Shown here in pieces: positions 44,709-53,080 of a stretch of DNA of 64,000 nucleotides (the stretch's first letter is position 1; each line of letters starts with the position of its first letter). A program made the position numbers and the translations under genes. The stretch is from Candidatus Gastranaerophilales bacterium. GTDB lineage: Bacteria; Cyanobacteriota; Vampirovibrionia; Gastranaerophilales; Gastranaerophilaceae. Where the stretch lies: the NCBI GenBank assembly GCA_944323135.1, contig CALURI010000001.1, positions 62,001-126,000 of the forward strand. Reading direction: 5' to 3'. The notes under the pieces were generated by a model. That model saw nothing but the letters and a program-made list of their open reading frames with translations. It was not told the origin of the DNA and searched no databases.

Positions 44709-45338
44709 AGATTTTATAGCAGATTCAATATCTTCAGATTTATATATATAATTTCCAGCGACTAAAGAATTTGCACCGTAAGATGTGCAAATTCTTGCTG
44801 TTTCTGCATTTATCCCGCCATCAACTTGAATTATCATATCTTTATGCGCAATATTTTTAATAAACGGAATTTTTTCTGCACACCAAGACATAAATTTTTG
44901 TCCGCCAAACCCTGGTTCCACAGTCATTACAAGGACTAAATCCAAATCGTCAATATAAGGAGTTAAAACATCAGCAGGTGTATTAGGTTTTATCGATAAA
45001 CCTGCTTTCACATCAAATGATTTTATTAAATTTATGGTTGATTTCACATCTTCTCCGCATTCAATGTGAAACGTCAAAATATCAGCACCTGCTTTTGCAA
45101 ACGCTTCAATATACTTTTGCGGATTTTCAATCATTAAATGAACATCCAAAGGCATATCAGTAATTTTATTTATTGATGAAACAACAGGAACACCAATTGT
45201 AATATTCGGTACAAAATGTCCGTCCATTACATCTATATGTAACCAATCAGCACCCGCATTTTCTACACGTTTTATATCACGCTCTAAATTTGCGAAATCT
45301 GCTGATAATATTGATGGAGAAATAAATACTTTACCCAT
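44700..45338 (-). CDS. rpe: Ribulose-phosphate 3-epimerase
   Basis: Interconverts ribulose-5-phosphate and xylulose-5-phosphate in the pentose phosphate pathway. The 212-residue TIM barrel has SPSILSADFANL, HIDVMDGHFVPN, VHLMIENP, VMTVEPGFGGQKF and VDGGIN. Last gene of the pyrH-frr-cdsA-rnc-rpe run; overlaps rnc by 8 bases. Confidence 0.97.
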   Translation of the reverse strand: MGKVFISPSILSADFANLERDIKRVENAGADWLHIDVMDGHFVPNITIGVPVVSSINKITDMPLDVHLMIENPQKYIEAFAKAGADILTFHIECGEDVKSTINLIKSFDVKAGLSIKPNTPADVLTPYIDDLDLVLVMTVEPGFGGQKFMSWCAEKIPFIKNIAHKDMIIQVDGGINAETARICTSYGANSLVAGNYIYKSEDIESAIKSLF

Positions 45339-46020
45339 TGATTACTCCTAAAATTTTGCAAGCTTGATATGCAGCATTCTGTTCGGCTTCCTTTTTGGTT
45401 TTGCCGGAACCTTCCGAAATCTTTTTCCCTGAATATGAAACTGCAACAGTAAAAGTCTTATTATGATCGGGACCTGTTTCAGATATTAACGAATATACAG
45501 GAGTTTCTTTTGTTAAAGCCTGAGTATACTCCTGAAGCAATGCTTTTGCATTAAATTTTTCAAAATTTTTATCTACATCTATAATATAAGGCATTAAAAC
45601 TTTCTTTAAAAACGATACTATCTGTTCAAACTTACCATCAAGATAATAAGCTCCCAATACTGCTTCAAACGAACAAGCACAAACAGACTCAATATGTGCA
45701 AGCCCTTGTTTTGCCTCATGATGCGCTAAAATGATTAAGTCACACAACCCAATTTCATTTGCAATTTTAAATAAAGTATTATCTGAAACAACTATTGACC
45801 TGATTTTTGACAAATCACCTTCCTGATAATCAGGAAATTTTTTAAATAAAATATCTGAAACAGCTAACTTTAAAACAGCATCACCTAAAAATTCAAGTCT
45901 TTCATAATTCTCTATGTATGGAAGATTTTTTTCCTTTGTATAAGAAGGATGAGTCAAAGCACGTTTAAAATATACCGGACTATCAATTTTTACTTTGAAA
46001 ATTTCTTCCAATTCTTTCAT
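45331..46020 (-). CDS. rnc: Ribonuclease III
   Basis: Cuts double-stranded RNA in rRNA and mRNA processing. The 229 residues have the signature NYERLEFLGDAVLKL with metal-binding acidic residues, a second catalytic segment (ACSFEAVLGAYYLD) and a C-terminal dsRNA-binding domain (ALLQEYTQALTKETPVYSLI to AYQACKIL). It overlaps rpe and abuts cdsA. Confidence 0.97.
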   Translation of the reverse strand: MKELEEIFKVKIDSPVYFKRALTHPSYTKEKNLPYIENYERLEFLGDAVLKLAVSDILFKKFPDYQEGDLSKIRSIVVSDNTLFKIANEIGLCDLIILAHHEAKQGLAHIESVCACSFEAVLGAYYLDGKFEQIVSFLKKVLMPYIIDVDKNFEKFNAKALLQEYTQALTKETPVYSLISETGPDHNKTFTVAVSYSGKKISEGSGKTKKEAEQNAAYQACKILGVING

Positions 46021-46896
46021 TTAAAACAAACCTTTTATAGAATTTATAATATCATGAGAAAACACAAAGTATTTACAAACATAATACATCACAGGAATAG
46101 TAAATATAAAACTGTCAGATCTGTCTAAAAATCCGCCATGACCCGGTAATGAATTTCCTGAATCTTTAACACCTGCATCGCGCTTTAATAAAGATTCGCA
46201 CAAATCTCCAATTTGAGCAAATACTGTACAGATAAATCCTATAAGTACAGATACATACCATTGAACCTCAACAAAGCAATAATTTATGAATGCACCAACA
46301 ATTAATGCCCCGATAATAGCACTAACTGCTCCCCCGATTGACCCTTCTATAGTCTTATTAGGACTAACAACAGGTGCAAGTTTACGTTTCCCAAATCTCG
46401 TACCTGCATAATAACAACCGACATCAGTCAAAAGAATTGCCGTAAACATCATTACAACAAAACCAAGACCGTCATGATAAGTAGCGGAATGCATATCACG
46501 CAAGAGCTGCAAATGCAACGGGAAATACCCGCAATATACAAAACCCAGAATTGTTGTTGCTACATTTGCAATATAAGGTTGACGCCCTCTAAATAATACC
46601 CACAAAAAAGCCATAAAAGTACAAAGAGTTAATGCAAATGCAACATAATCGAATCTGTCAAAATAAGTTATTACCGCAAGTATTGCCTCTGCAAATAAAA
46701 TTATTTTTAAACTCGGGAAAAAACCTTTGTGCTCTAAAATTTTAACATACTCTTTTGATGCAAAATATATTACAACTGCTAATAAAAGAAACAATGCAAT
46801 ACCGCCGAGAATTATACAGCCCATTGCAATAGTTCCCATTATAAAACCGGTTAACATCCTTGTTGCATTTTTATTTAACCCTTTTGGTGCATCCAT
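46021..46896 (-). CDS. cdsA: Phosphatidate cytidylyltransferase
   Basis: Makes CDP-diacylglycerol, precursor of phospholipids. The 291 residues have about eight hydrophobic helices and the C-terminal signature, here KRDAGVKDSGNSLPGHGGFLDRSDS. It sits in the common frr-cdsA order with a 1-base overlap to frr. Confidence 0.95.
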   Translation of the reverse strand: MDAPKGLNKNATRMLTGFIMGTIAMGCIILGGIALFLLLAVVIYFASKEYVKILEHKGFFPSLKIILFAEAILAVITYFDRFDYVAFALTLCTFMAFLWVLFRGRQPYIANVATTILGFVYCGYFPLHLQLLRDMHSATYHDGLGFVVMMFTAILLTDVGCYYAGTRFGKRKLAPVVSPNKTIEGSIGGAVSAIIGALIVGAFINYCFVEVQWYVSVLIGFICTVFAQIGDLCESLLKRDAGVKDSGNSLPGHGGFLDRSDSFIFTIPVMYYVCKYFVFSHDIINSIKGLF

Positions 46897-47462
46897 TATA
46901 CTGTCATAACCTCTTTTTCTTTGTCTGAAACTGATTTATCAATGATTCCTGTATATTTATCAGTTAATTTTTGAATTTTATCCTGATTATCCTTTACTGC
47001 ATCTTCCGGAAGATTTTCGCTTTTTTCAATTTTTTTCAAATCATCAGTCATATCGCGACGAATATTTCTTATTGCTACTTTTGCATCTTCACCCATTTTT
47101 TTCACATCTTTAACGATATCACGTCTTCTTTCTTCAGTTAAAGGAGGAAAAGGAAGTCGAATACATATTCCGTCACTGTTCGGAGTAATACCGATTTCTG
47201 CTTTAATAATTCCTTTTTCTATTTCTTTTATAATAGATTTATCATACGGAGTTATAACCAGCGTAGTTCCGTCTTGTACAGTAACCTGAGACATTTGACG
47301 CAAAGGGGTAGGTGCACCGTAATAATCAACAACAACTTTATCTAAAATCAAAGGATTTGCTCTGCCTGAACGCACAGAACCAAATTCTTTATGTAACTGA
47401 TTAATTGTTTTCTCCATTTTCTCTTCACCGAATAAAAACAGTTCATCTAACGCTTCCGTCAT
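46896..47462 (-). CDS. frr: Ribosome recycling factor
   Basis: With EF-G it splits ribosomes after termination. The 188 residues form the three-helix bundle plus beta domain: SVRSGRANPLILDKVVVDYYGAPTPLRQMS, TEERRRDIVKDVKKMGEDAKVAIRNIRRD. Downstream of pyrH, the classical order. Confidence 0.97.
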   Translation of the reverse strand: MTEALDELFLFGEEKMEKTINQLHKEFGSVRSGRANPLILDKVVVDYYGAPTPLRQMSQVTVQDGTTLVITPYDKSIIKEIEKGIIKAEIGITPNSDGICIRLPFPPLTEERRRDIVKDVKKMGEDAKVAIRNIRRDMTDDLKKIEKSENLPEDAVKDNQDKIQKLTDKYTGIIDKSVSDKEKEVMTV

Positions 47463-47536
47463 TTTTACATCCTTTCTTATAAAATTAAAACATCATTTAA
47501 ATTCTACATTATTTTTTCTTCTTATATAAGTATAAA

Positions 47537-48253
47537 TTAACTTATATATGTTCCGATCTCTTTCCCTTCAAGAATATCTACAAGTCCGTTTTGTGCATCA
47601 AAATCAAATACTACTATTGGAATATTATTTTGTTTGCATAACGCACAAGCCGATGTATCCATAACTTTTAACCCGTTTATAATAATATCATCATAAGTAA
47701 TTTTATCTAATCTCTTAGCATTGGGATTAATTTTCGGATCATCCGTATAAACACCGTCTACACCATTTTTTGCCATTAACATAGCCTCTGCATTAATTTC
47801 AGAAGCTCTCAATGCTGCAGCAGTATCTGTTGTAAAGAAGGGATTTCCAGTACCTGCCGCAAAAATTACTACACGGCCTTTTTCAAGGTGTCTTATAGCC
47901 CTGTGTCTAATGTATGGTTCTGCTATTTGATTAATAGCAATAGCACTTTGAACACGACAAGGAATTTTCATCTGATTTAAAGCACTTTGCAAGGCAATAG
48001 CATTCATTACAGTCGCAAGCATACCGACATAATCTCCTGATGCTTGATCCATTCCTAACTTTGCACTGTTTCGCATTCCGCGAAAAATATTTCCGCCGCC
48101 TACTACAACAGCAATTTCAGCGCCAAGCTCACGAGCCTTTTGGATTTCTTCCGCAATCTTTTTAACAGGTTTTTGATCAATCCCAAATTGTTGATCTCCA
48201 AGTAAAGCTTCTCCGCTTATTTTTAATAATATACGTTTATATTTCATGTCCAT
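47537..48253 (-). CDS. pyrH: Uridylate kinase
   Basis: Phosphorylates UMP to UDP; hexameric amino-acid-kinase fold. Motifs: RILLKISGEALLG, IAVVVGGGNIFRG, GNPFFTTDTAAALRASEI and DGVYTDDP. I start at ATG 48253, which follows GAGG by 6 bases; starts at 48265 (inside the ribosome site) and 48247 are alternatives. First gene of the pyrH-frr-cdsA-rnc-rpe run. Confidence 0.96.
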   Translation of the reverse strand: MDMKYKRILLKISGEALLGDQQFGIDQKPVKKIAEEIQKARELGAEIAVVVGGGNIFRGMRNSAKLGMDQASGDYVGMLATVMNAIALQSALNQMKIPCRVQSAIAINQIAEPYIRHRAIRHLEKGRVVIFAAGTGNPFFTTDTAAALRASEINAEAMLMAKNGVDGVYTDDPKINPNAKRLDKITYDDIIINGLKVMDTSACALCKQNNIPIVVFDFDAQNGLVDILEGKEIGTYIS

Positions 48254-48493
48254 CGGATACCTCATCTTTCAATTATACTAAACTAAAGAAACAATATTGT
48301 AAAGTAATTAAGACAGATATTTTTCTAATTTTTATTAAGTTTTATTAACTTTAAATAATCACTTAAAACCATTGATATTAAACAGTTTTAGAAATTAGTA
48401 TATATTTTTTAAATAAAAAATAGCACTTTTTTAAATCAATTTGTTTTTATTAAATTATAGAGCAGATATCACACTTAAAGAAAAGGAGAATAT

Positions 48494-48682
48494 ATGGCAC
48501 GAGTATTAATTTCTATGCCCAAAGAGTTTTTAGACAGGATTGATCAAGTTGCAGACGGCGAAAACAGATCTAGAAGCGAACTTATTCGAGAAGCTTTAAG
48601 GACTTACATCTACAAACAAAAAATTCGACAGTCGACAACATCTGCTCAAAATGCAGAACTTTTGGAATCATTATTAGAATGA
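48494..48682 (+). CDS. Ribbon-helix-helix DNA-binding protein
   Basis: The 62 residues show the CopG/Arc-type fold: a beta strand (ARVLISMPKEFLDRIDQVA) and two helices with the SRSELIREALRTYI turn. Such proteins are repressors, often antitoxins, but no toxin-like gene is adjacent. An AAAGGAG ribosome site precedes the ATG and a terminator follows. Confidence 0.88.
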   Translation: MARVLISMPKEFLDRIDQVADGENRSRSELIREALRTYIYKQKIRQSTTSAQNAELLESLLE

Positions 48683-48710
48683 AAGACCGCAAAAAGCGGT
48701 CTTTTTTTTA
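48683..48710 (+). terminator. Terminator after the RHH gene
   Basis: AAGACCGC (48683-48690), loop AAAAA, GCGGTCTT, then a T8 run. Confidence 0.92.
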
Positions 48711-48773
48711 TAACAAAACAGTAATTTTTAAACAAATTTGTAAATTTGTCTTCACAAACTAGCAAAAAAATAT

Positions 48774-48802
48774 TTGATGTTTTTTTACAAATAGTGTATT
48801 AT
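48774..48802 (+). promoter_or_regulatory. Promoter of the four-winged-helix regulator
   Basis: TTGATG (48774-48779), 17 bases, TATTAT (48797-48802). About 35 bases upstream is a 10-bp palindrome ACAAATTTGT (48732-48741) with an overlapping AAATTTGT copy, a possible operator. Confidence 0.5.
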
Positions 48803-48822
48803 TGGCAATGAGGTATGTGTGT

Positions 48823-49968
48823 ATGAATAATATTAAATATGTCCTTCCGCAGAAATCTAATTTAGAACAGATTAAAGTGAGTGACATAACTGTTTCTCTC
48901 CCTGATTTAAAAAATATTAATGAATCAAAAGCTATTGCAATCGGCAAATGGCTTATATATTTAATAGAAAATGATAAATGTGTAAAACCTAATTACTTAT
49001 TACCGTCAAAACCTGACCTTGCATACCTTTTAGGAGTAAGTATCGGAACAATACAAAATGCGCTAAGATACATTGAAGATCTTGGATATGTAGAATCAAA
49101 ACAATGTATCGGAACAATTGTACGTGACAGAAATAATAAAGATTATTGCATGCGAAAACTTACATCTAAACGTGAAATTGCCATAAACGCAATAAAAAAA
49201 TATATTATTGATAAAAAATTTACAGAAGGTCAAAACCTTCCATCTTCAAGAAATATTTCATCATACATAGGATGTTCATCAAACACTACAAGGCTTGCTT
49301 TAGAATATTTGGGTACACTTGGAATTCTTGAACACAAATTTAAAAAATCAAACGAAACAGGATGGGTTATTAAATCTCTTGATTTTAAAATTGATGAAAA
49401 CTTTGATGAAAATTTAACATTAGTAAAAAAAGTTGAAAATGATTTAAAAAATTTTATTTCATCAAATTTAAAAATAGGAGATAAAATTCCTGCTCATGCT
49501 GATCTTTCGTCAAAGCTATCTGTAAGTATTAAAACTATTCATGATGCATTGAAATTTTTAATTGAAGAAGGAATACTTATGGCACGCAGAGGCAGATACG
49601 GTACAACTGTTATAAAAATGCCTAATGAGAAAAATACTTACGAAAAGAAAGAAACCTCAATCTTTGCACCTGCTCCTGACACAGCATTTTACTATTATGA
49701 AAAAACTCAAAATCATATAAAAAGAATGATTGCGGAAAAATATGAGATTGGAGCGAAACTTCCGTCAATTATTGAACTTTCAAAAGAGCTTGATTTAAGC
49801 CCAAACACAATTAGAAAAGCTTTTCATAATTTAGCAAAAGAAGGTTATCTCGCATTTTCACGCGGACGTTATGGCGGAACATTTGTAATTGATATTCCTG
49901 AAACGGACGAACAGGCATTTAAATGGCTTGCGGTTAACCCGAAATATGCAGAAGTGTACAAAAATTAA
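48823..49968 (+). CDS. Regulator with four tandem GntR-type winged helices
   Basis: The protein (about 381 residues from ATG 48823) consists of four GntR-like winged-helix units and no recognisable ligand domain. Counting from ATG 48823, they lie at about 35-101 (LPSKPDLAYLLGVSIGTIQNAL), 115-173 (LPSSRNISSYIGCSSNTTRLAL), 203-267 (IPAHADLSSKLSVSIKTIHDAL) and 289-355 (LPSIIELSKELDLSPNTIRKAF). Units 3 and 4 keep the wing sequence RRGRYGTT/SRGRYGGT; units 1 and 2 are more diverged. GAGGT precedes the chosen ATG; a frame from 48802 starts at a TTG within the -10 box. Ordinary GntR regulators have one such unit plus an effector domain. Confidence 0.85.
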   Translation: MNNIKYVLPQKSNLEQIKVSDITVSLPDLKNINESKAIAIGKWLIYLIENDKCVKPNYLLPSKPDLAYLLGVSIGTIQNALRYIEDLGYVESKQCIGTIVRDRNNKDYCMRKLTSKREIAINAIKKYIIDKKFTEGQNLPSSRNISSYIGCSSNTTRLALEYLGTLGILEHKFKKSNETGWVIKSLDFKIDENFDENLTLVKKVENDLKNFISSNLKIGDKIPAHADLSSKLSVSIKTIHDALKFLIEEGILMARRGRYGTTVIKMPNEKNTYEKKETSIFAPAPDTAFYYYEKTQNHIKRMIAEKYEIGAKLPSIIELSKELDLSPNTIRKAFHNLAKEGYLAFSRGRYGGTFVIDIPETDEQAFKWLAVNPKYAEVYKN

Positions 49969-50234
49969 GGGCATAAATTTTCCCAATCAGGTTCATCATC
50001 TTCTTCACCTGGTTCGATTATATGCTCACCGTTTTCCAGCATAACCTGAAGTGTCCATTTTAACTGCTGTTTATACCTTTCTCTTGCACGTTCAGATGTT
50101 TTTGCACAGAACAGAAAACTTGGAATTTCTTTAATTTCAATGTAATGGTAAGGATTTCCGTCAAAATCCAAATCCTCGCCTTCTATTAATGTCCAATTCA
50201 AATTTAAATAGTAATCCAAGTTTTTTTCAGTCAT
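49965..50234 (-). CDS. HicB-like small protein without a HicA partner
   Basis: The 89 residues resemble the HicB antitoxin core: a strand pair (NPYHYIEIKEIPSFLFCAKTSERARERYKQQLKW) and GEHIIEP. The C-terminal DNA-binding part is replaced by a short acidic tail (GEEDDEPDWENLCP). No hicA-like gene is next to it. It could be a solitary HicB-fold protein of unknown role. It lies in the truB-DUF2993-GerMN run. Confidence 0.55.
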   Translation of the reverse strand: MTEKNLDYYLNLNWTLIEGEDLDFDGNPYHYIEIKEIPSFLFCAKTSERARERYKQQLKWTLQVMLENGEHIIEPGEEDDEPDWENLCP

Positions 50235-50240
50235 TATTTA

Positions 50241-50849
50241 TTAGCCATCCAAGGAATTATCATTAAGCGGTTGAGTTATCATAATCCCTTCCCCGCCGAT
50301 TACTTCCGCTTTATTGCCTTCAATATATAGATAAACAGGTTTGTTAGTATTTCTTTTTGCAGTTTTTATAAGCTGGTACAATCTTTTATAAAGACTATCT
50401 GTCCCTCCGCCGTTTTCAAAAGCAGAGTTCAAATTGATAATTACTTTATCGGAAGTTTCATTAATAGATATAATATGGGTTTCTGCTGGAATTTCAGAAT
50501 ATACACCTTTTGATTTTTCATAAGGGGTAGGTCCGTTAATCAAAGCTTGAATTGCAAATTTAATCTTTGAACCGTCAATACTTTTATCATATTCACGATT
50601 TACAGCTCTATATATCTCTTCATTATTTGCATTTTGCCCGATAAAAAATACATTTACATATACTTTTTCTTCAGTTTTTGGCTTTGGAGTTACTATTTCA
50701 TCAGGAGGAATTTGAGGTTCTTCAATAGGTGTAAGAGGGCCTGAAACATTTTCGTCATTGTGATAAAGCATTCTCAAGCCGAAAACACAACAAATAACAA
50801 CCATTAATACAGCAGTTACACCTAAAAATACTCTTTCGTTTTTACGCAT
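50241..50849 (-). CDS. GerMN-domain membrane protein
   Basis: The 202 residues have an N-terminal transmembrane helix (about 8-26), a proline-rich linker (EEPQIPPDEIVTPKPKTEEK) and a GerMN (sporulation and spore germination) domain at about 62-190 (FAIQALINGPTPYEKSKGVYSEIP and VIINLNSAFENGGGTDSLYKRLYQL). GerMN domains also occur in non-spore formers such as cyanobacteria, where they are envelope proteins of unclear function. Confidence 0.85.
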   Translation of the reverse strand: MRKNERVFLGVTAVLMVVICCVFGLRMLYHNDENVSGPLTPIEEPQIPPDEIVTPKPKTEEKVYVNVFFIGQNANNEEIYRAVNREYDKSIDGSKIKFAIQALINGPTPYEKSKGVYSEIPAETHIISINETSDKVIINLNSAFENGGGTDSLYKRLYQLIKTAKRNTNKPVYLYIEGNKAEVIGGEGIMITQPLNDNSLDG

Positions 50850-50851
50850 GA

Positions 50852-51712
50852 CTATTCCTCATCTTTTAAAACAGTAATTCTTCCGTCTATTAATATCTTA
50901 CCGTCTGTAATATTTACATTTTTTACACTAAAATTTGCATCTTTATTTTCTAATATTTTAGCAGAAAAATCAAGCGGGTTGATATAATTTAACAGCCTTG
51001 AAAATGTATCAATATCAGTTGTAGAATTGTTTCCTTCATAAGTTGTATTATTAAGAACAATTCTACCGTTCTCAACTTTTAAATTGGCACTTAAAACAAC
51101 TTTTTTAGATTGACGTACAAAAGGTAGAGCATATTTCACAATATAATACATTTTACCGTTTTGCAATTTTACACTTGTTGAAGTAATTTTAAACAAATGA
51201 CAAACCCCGCCGATAGTATTAAAATCATTTATAAAACGTTTATAATCCGGAGAATTCATTGTGTTATTCAAATCTTCTTCAGTTATAATACTTGAAAAAG
51301 TTAAAGGTATATTTTCTTTTACTATATATTTATTATTCTGAGCAGGTGCAATGTAATTGAAATCACACAAAGTTTTTGCATCAAAATATGAAACATAAAT
51401 TCCGTCAACATCAACATTTTTTGCGGTAACCTCAAATGACTTGAATTTTCCGGCTTTCAAATCACGAGTACTATAAGAATTAACTTTCACGTTAATATCA
51501 CCTGACTGAATATTTTGATTAATGGATTTTTTTATAATACTTTCTGCAATTTTTTCCGCTAAAAAATTCTGTCCTGTTGCAGCGCTCACAAATCTTGAAA
51601 AACCTGATGTCAAATCATAAGGAGCAGGACAACTTAAAGTTTGGCAATTTTGAGCGAAACTTACTTGTCCAAAAGCTAATAAAACTAATATTAATAATAT
51701 CTTTTTCATCAT
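50852..51712 (-). CDS. Exported DUF2993 (LmeA-like) protein
   Basis: The 286 residues have a signal peptide (ILLILVLLAFGQVSFAQ) and beta-rich repeats as in DUF2993 proteins, which are frequent in cyanobacteria and actinobacteria (mycobacterial LmeA is one). Visible units are GKFKSFEVTAKNVDVDGIYVSY and ENGRIVLNNTTYEG. Function here is unknown; a lipid- or envelope-related role is possible. Overlaps truB by 4 bases. Confidence 0.75.
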   Translation of the reverse strand: MMKKILLILVLLAFGQVSFAQNCQTLSCPAPYDLTSGFSRFVSAATGQNFLAEKIAESIIKKSINQNIQSGDINVKVNSYSTRDLKAGKFKSFEVTAKNVDVDGIYVSYFDAKTLCDFNYIAPAQNNKYIVKENIPLTFSSIITEEDLNNTMNSPDYKRFINDFNTIGGVCHLFKITSTSVKLQNGKMYYIVKYALPFVRQSKKVVLSANLKVENGRIVLNNTTYEGNNSTTDIDTFSRLLNYINPLDFSAKILENKDANFSVKNVNITDGKILIDGRITVLKDEE

Positions 51713-52605
51713 AAAAACACTTTCTTCAATTTAATTTTATCATTATCTTTAATACCAACTGCACAAATTTCATCTTGATTATAAATCAAAATAACATAGT
51801 CGGATTCATTAATTTTCTTATTATTCCATAAATCTTTACAATTTTCGTTCAGTTCAAAGTCTTTTGTACAAAGCGGCATACCGTTTCTAACTTTTTCCAA
51901 ACCGGGTTCCAAAACTTTTATTACAGGCAAATCCAGTATATAAAGAGGATTAATAAGATTCTTTTCGACTGAAACCTTATCTAATTCAACACTATTTTCA
52001 ACTCTGAATTTTCCCGCCTGAGTTCTGACAAGTTTTATTAAATAACCACCGCACTCTAATAATTCGCCCATATCATGTGCAATGGATCTTATATAAGTTC
52101 CCTTTGAACATTTTACTAAAATTTCCGCCTGCTGCAATTCCTCATTAAACGACTTTAATTCTATATATTCAATAGTAACTTTTCTTGGAGTAATTTCAAC
52201 TTCTTCACCTTTTCTTGCATACTCATAAAGTTTTTTACCCTTTACTTTTATCGCAGAATAAATCGGCGGAAGTTGAGAAATTTCACCTTTAAAATTTTCT
52301 AAAACTTTTTCAATATCGCAAGCTGAAATCTTTTTCCCTGATGTAAAAACGGTTTCCCCATCTTTATCATAAGTATTAGTATCTGCGCCAAATTGTACTG
52401 TTGCAATATACTCCTTATCATCTGCTAAAAATTCTATAAGTCTTGTCGCTTTTCCGATACAAACAGGCAAAACACCTTGAGCAAAAGGATCTAAAGTCCC
52501 TGTGTGTCCGATTTGTTTTACTCCTGTAAGTTTTCTCAATCGTGCAACAACATCATGAGAAGTTAAACCTATTGGTTTATAGATATTTAAAAAGCCAAAA
52601 TACAC
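51709..52605 (-). CDS. truB: tRNA pseudouridine-55 synthase
   Basis: Makes pseudouridine 55 in the T loop of tRNAs. The 298 residues contain the catalytic region GHTGTLDPFAQGVLPVCIG with its aspartate, YKPIGLTSHDVV, and the KCSKGTYIRSIAHDMGE segment. Adjacent to rbfA (1-base overlap), as in many genomes. Confidence 0.96.
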   Translation of the reverse strand: MYFGFLNIYKPIGLTSHDVVARLRKLTGVKQIGHTGTLDPFAQGVLPVCIGKATRLIEFLADDKEYIATVQFGADTNTYDKDGETVFTSGKKISACDIEKVLENFKGEISQLPPIYSAIKVKGKKLYEYARKGEEVEITPRKVTIEYIELKSFNEELQQAEILVKCSKGTYIRSIAHDMGELLECGGYLIKLVRTQAGKFRVENSVELDKVSVEKNLINPLYILDLPVIKVLEPGLEKVRNGMPLCTKDFELNENCKDLWNNKKINESDYVILIYNQDEICAVGIKDNDKIKLKKVFL

Positions 52606-52949
52606 TAGATTTCTCCGCGTGAAATTTTATCGATAATTTCACTAACCTTTGAGCCTTTTTCCAAAGAATCAGTGTAAACGAATTTCAACTCAGGAGTCAA
52701 ACGTAAACGGATACGTTTGCCAACTTCATATCTTATTTTTGGGGTACTTTTTTCTATAATTTCTTTTGTCTTTTCAACCTGTTCATCTGAACCGAGAACA
52801 CTATATATTACTTTTGCAAAAGAATTATCATGAGAAACTTCTACATCTAAAACAGACACAACACCTGCTAAACCTCTAATTTCTTTTCGCAAAATTTCAG
52901 AGATATCTCTCATTAATTCTTTTCTTACACGTTCATTTCTTAGAGTCAT
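52605..52949 (-). CDS. rbfA: Ribosome-binding factor A
   Basis: KH-like protein for late maturation of the 30S subunit and 16S rRNA 5' processing. The 114 residues show RVRKELMRDISEILRKEIR and IRLRLTPELKFVYTDSLEKG. Upstream it should follow infB, but here an inverted prepilin gene (53081-53880) separates the two. Confidence 0.95.
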   Translation of the reverse strand: MTLRNERVRKELMRDISEILRKEIRGLAGVVSVLDVEVSHDNSFAKVIYSVLGSDEQVEKTKEIIEKSTPKIRYEVGKRIRLRLTPELKFVYTDSLEKGSKVSEIIDKISRGEI

Positions 52950-53027
52950 AATTATCTCCTTAGTAAAAAAATTATAACATGAAATATTAAAAAATTAATA
53001 AACAAAACGACTATTTATTTTTATACC

Positions 53028-53056
53028 TTGACAAAAATCAAAAAATCGTAAATAAT
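53028..53056 (+). promoter_or_regulatory. Promoter of prepilin B
   Basis: TTGACA (53028-53033), 17 bases, AATAAT (53051-53056); nearly the same as the prepilin A promoter from -35 through -10. Confidence 0.7.
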
Positions 53057-53080
53057 AAGAGAAAAAAGAAGGAGGCTGGA

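Noticed and set aside
48494-48682. RHH protein as part of a toxin-antitoxin pair
   Set aside because: A terminator follows directly and no small toxin-like ORF is adjacent.
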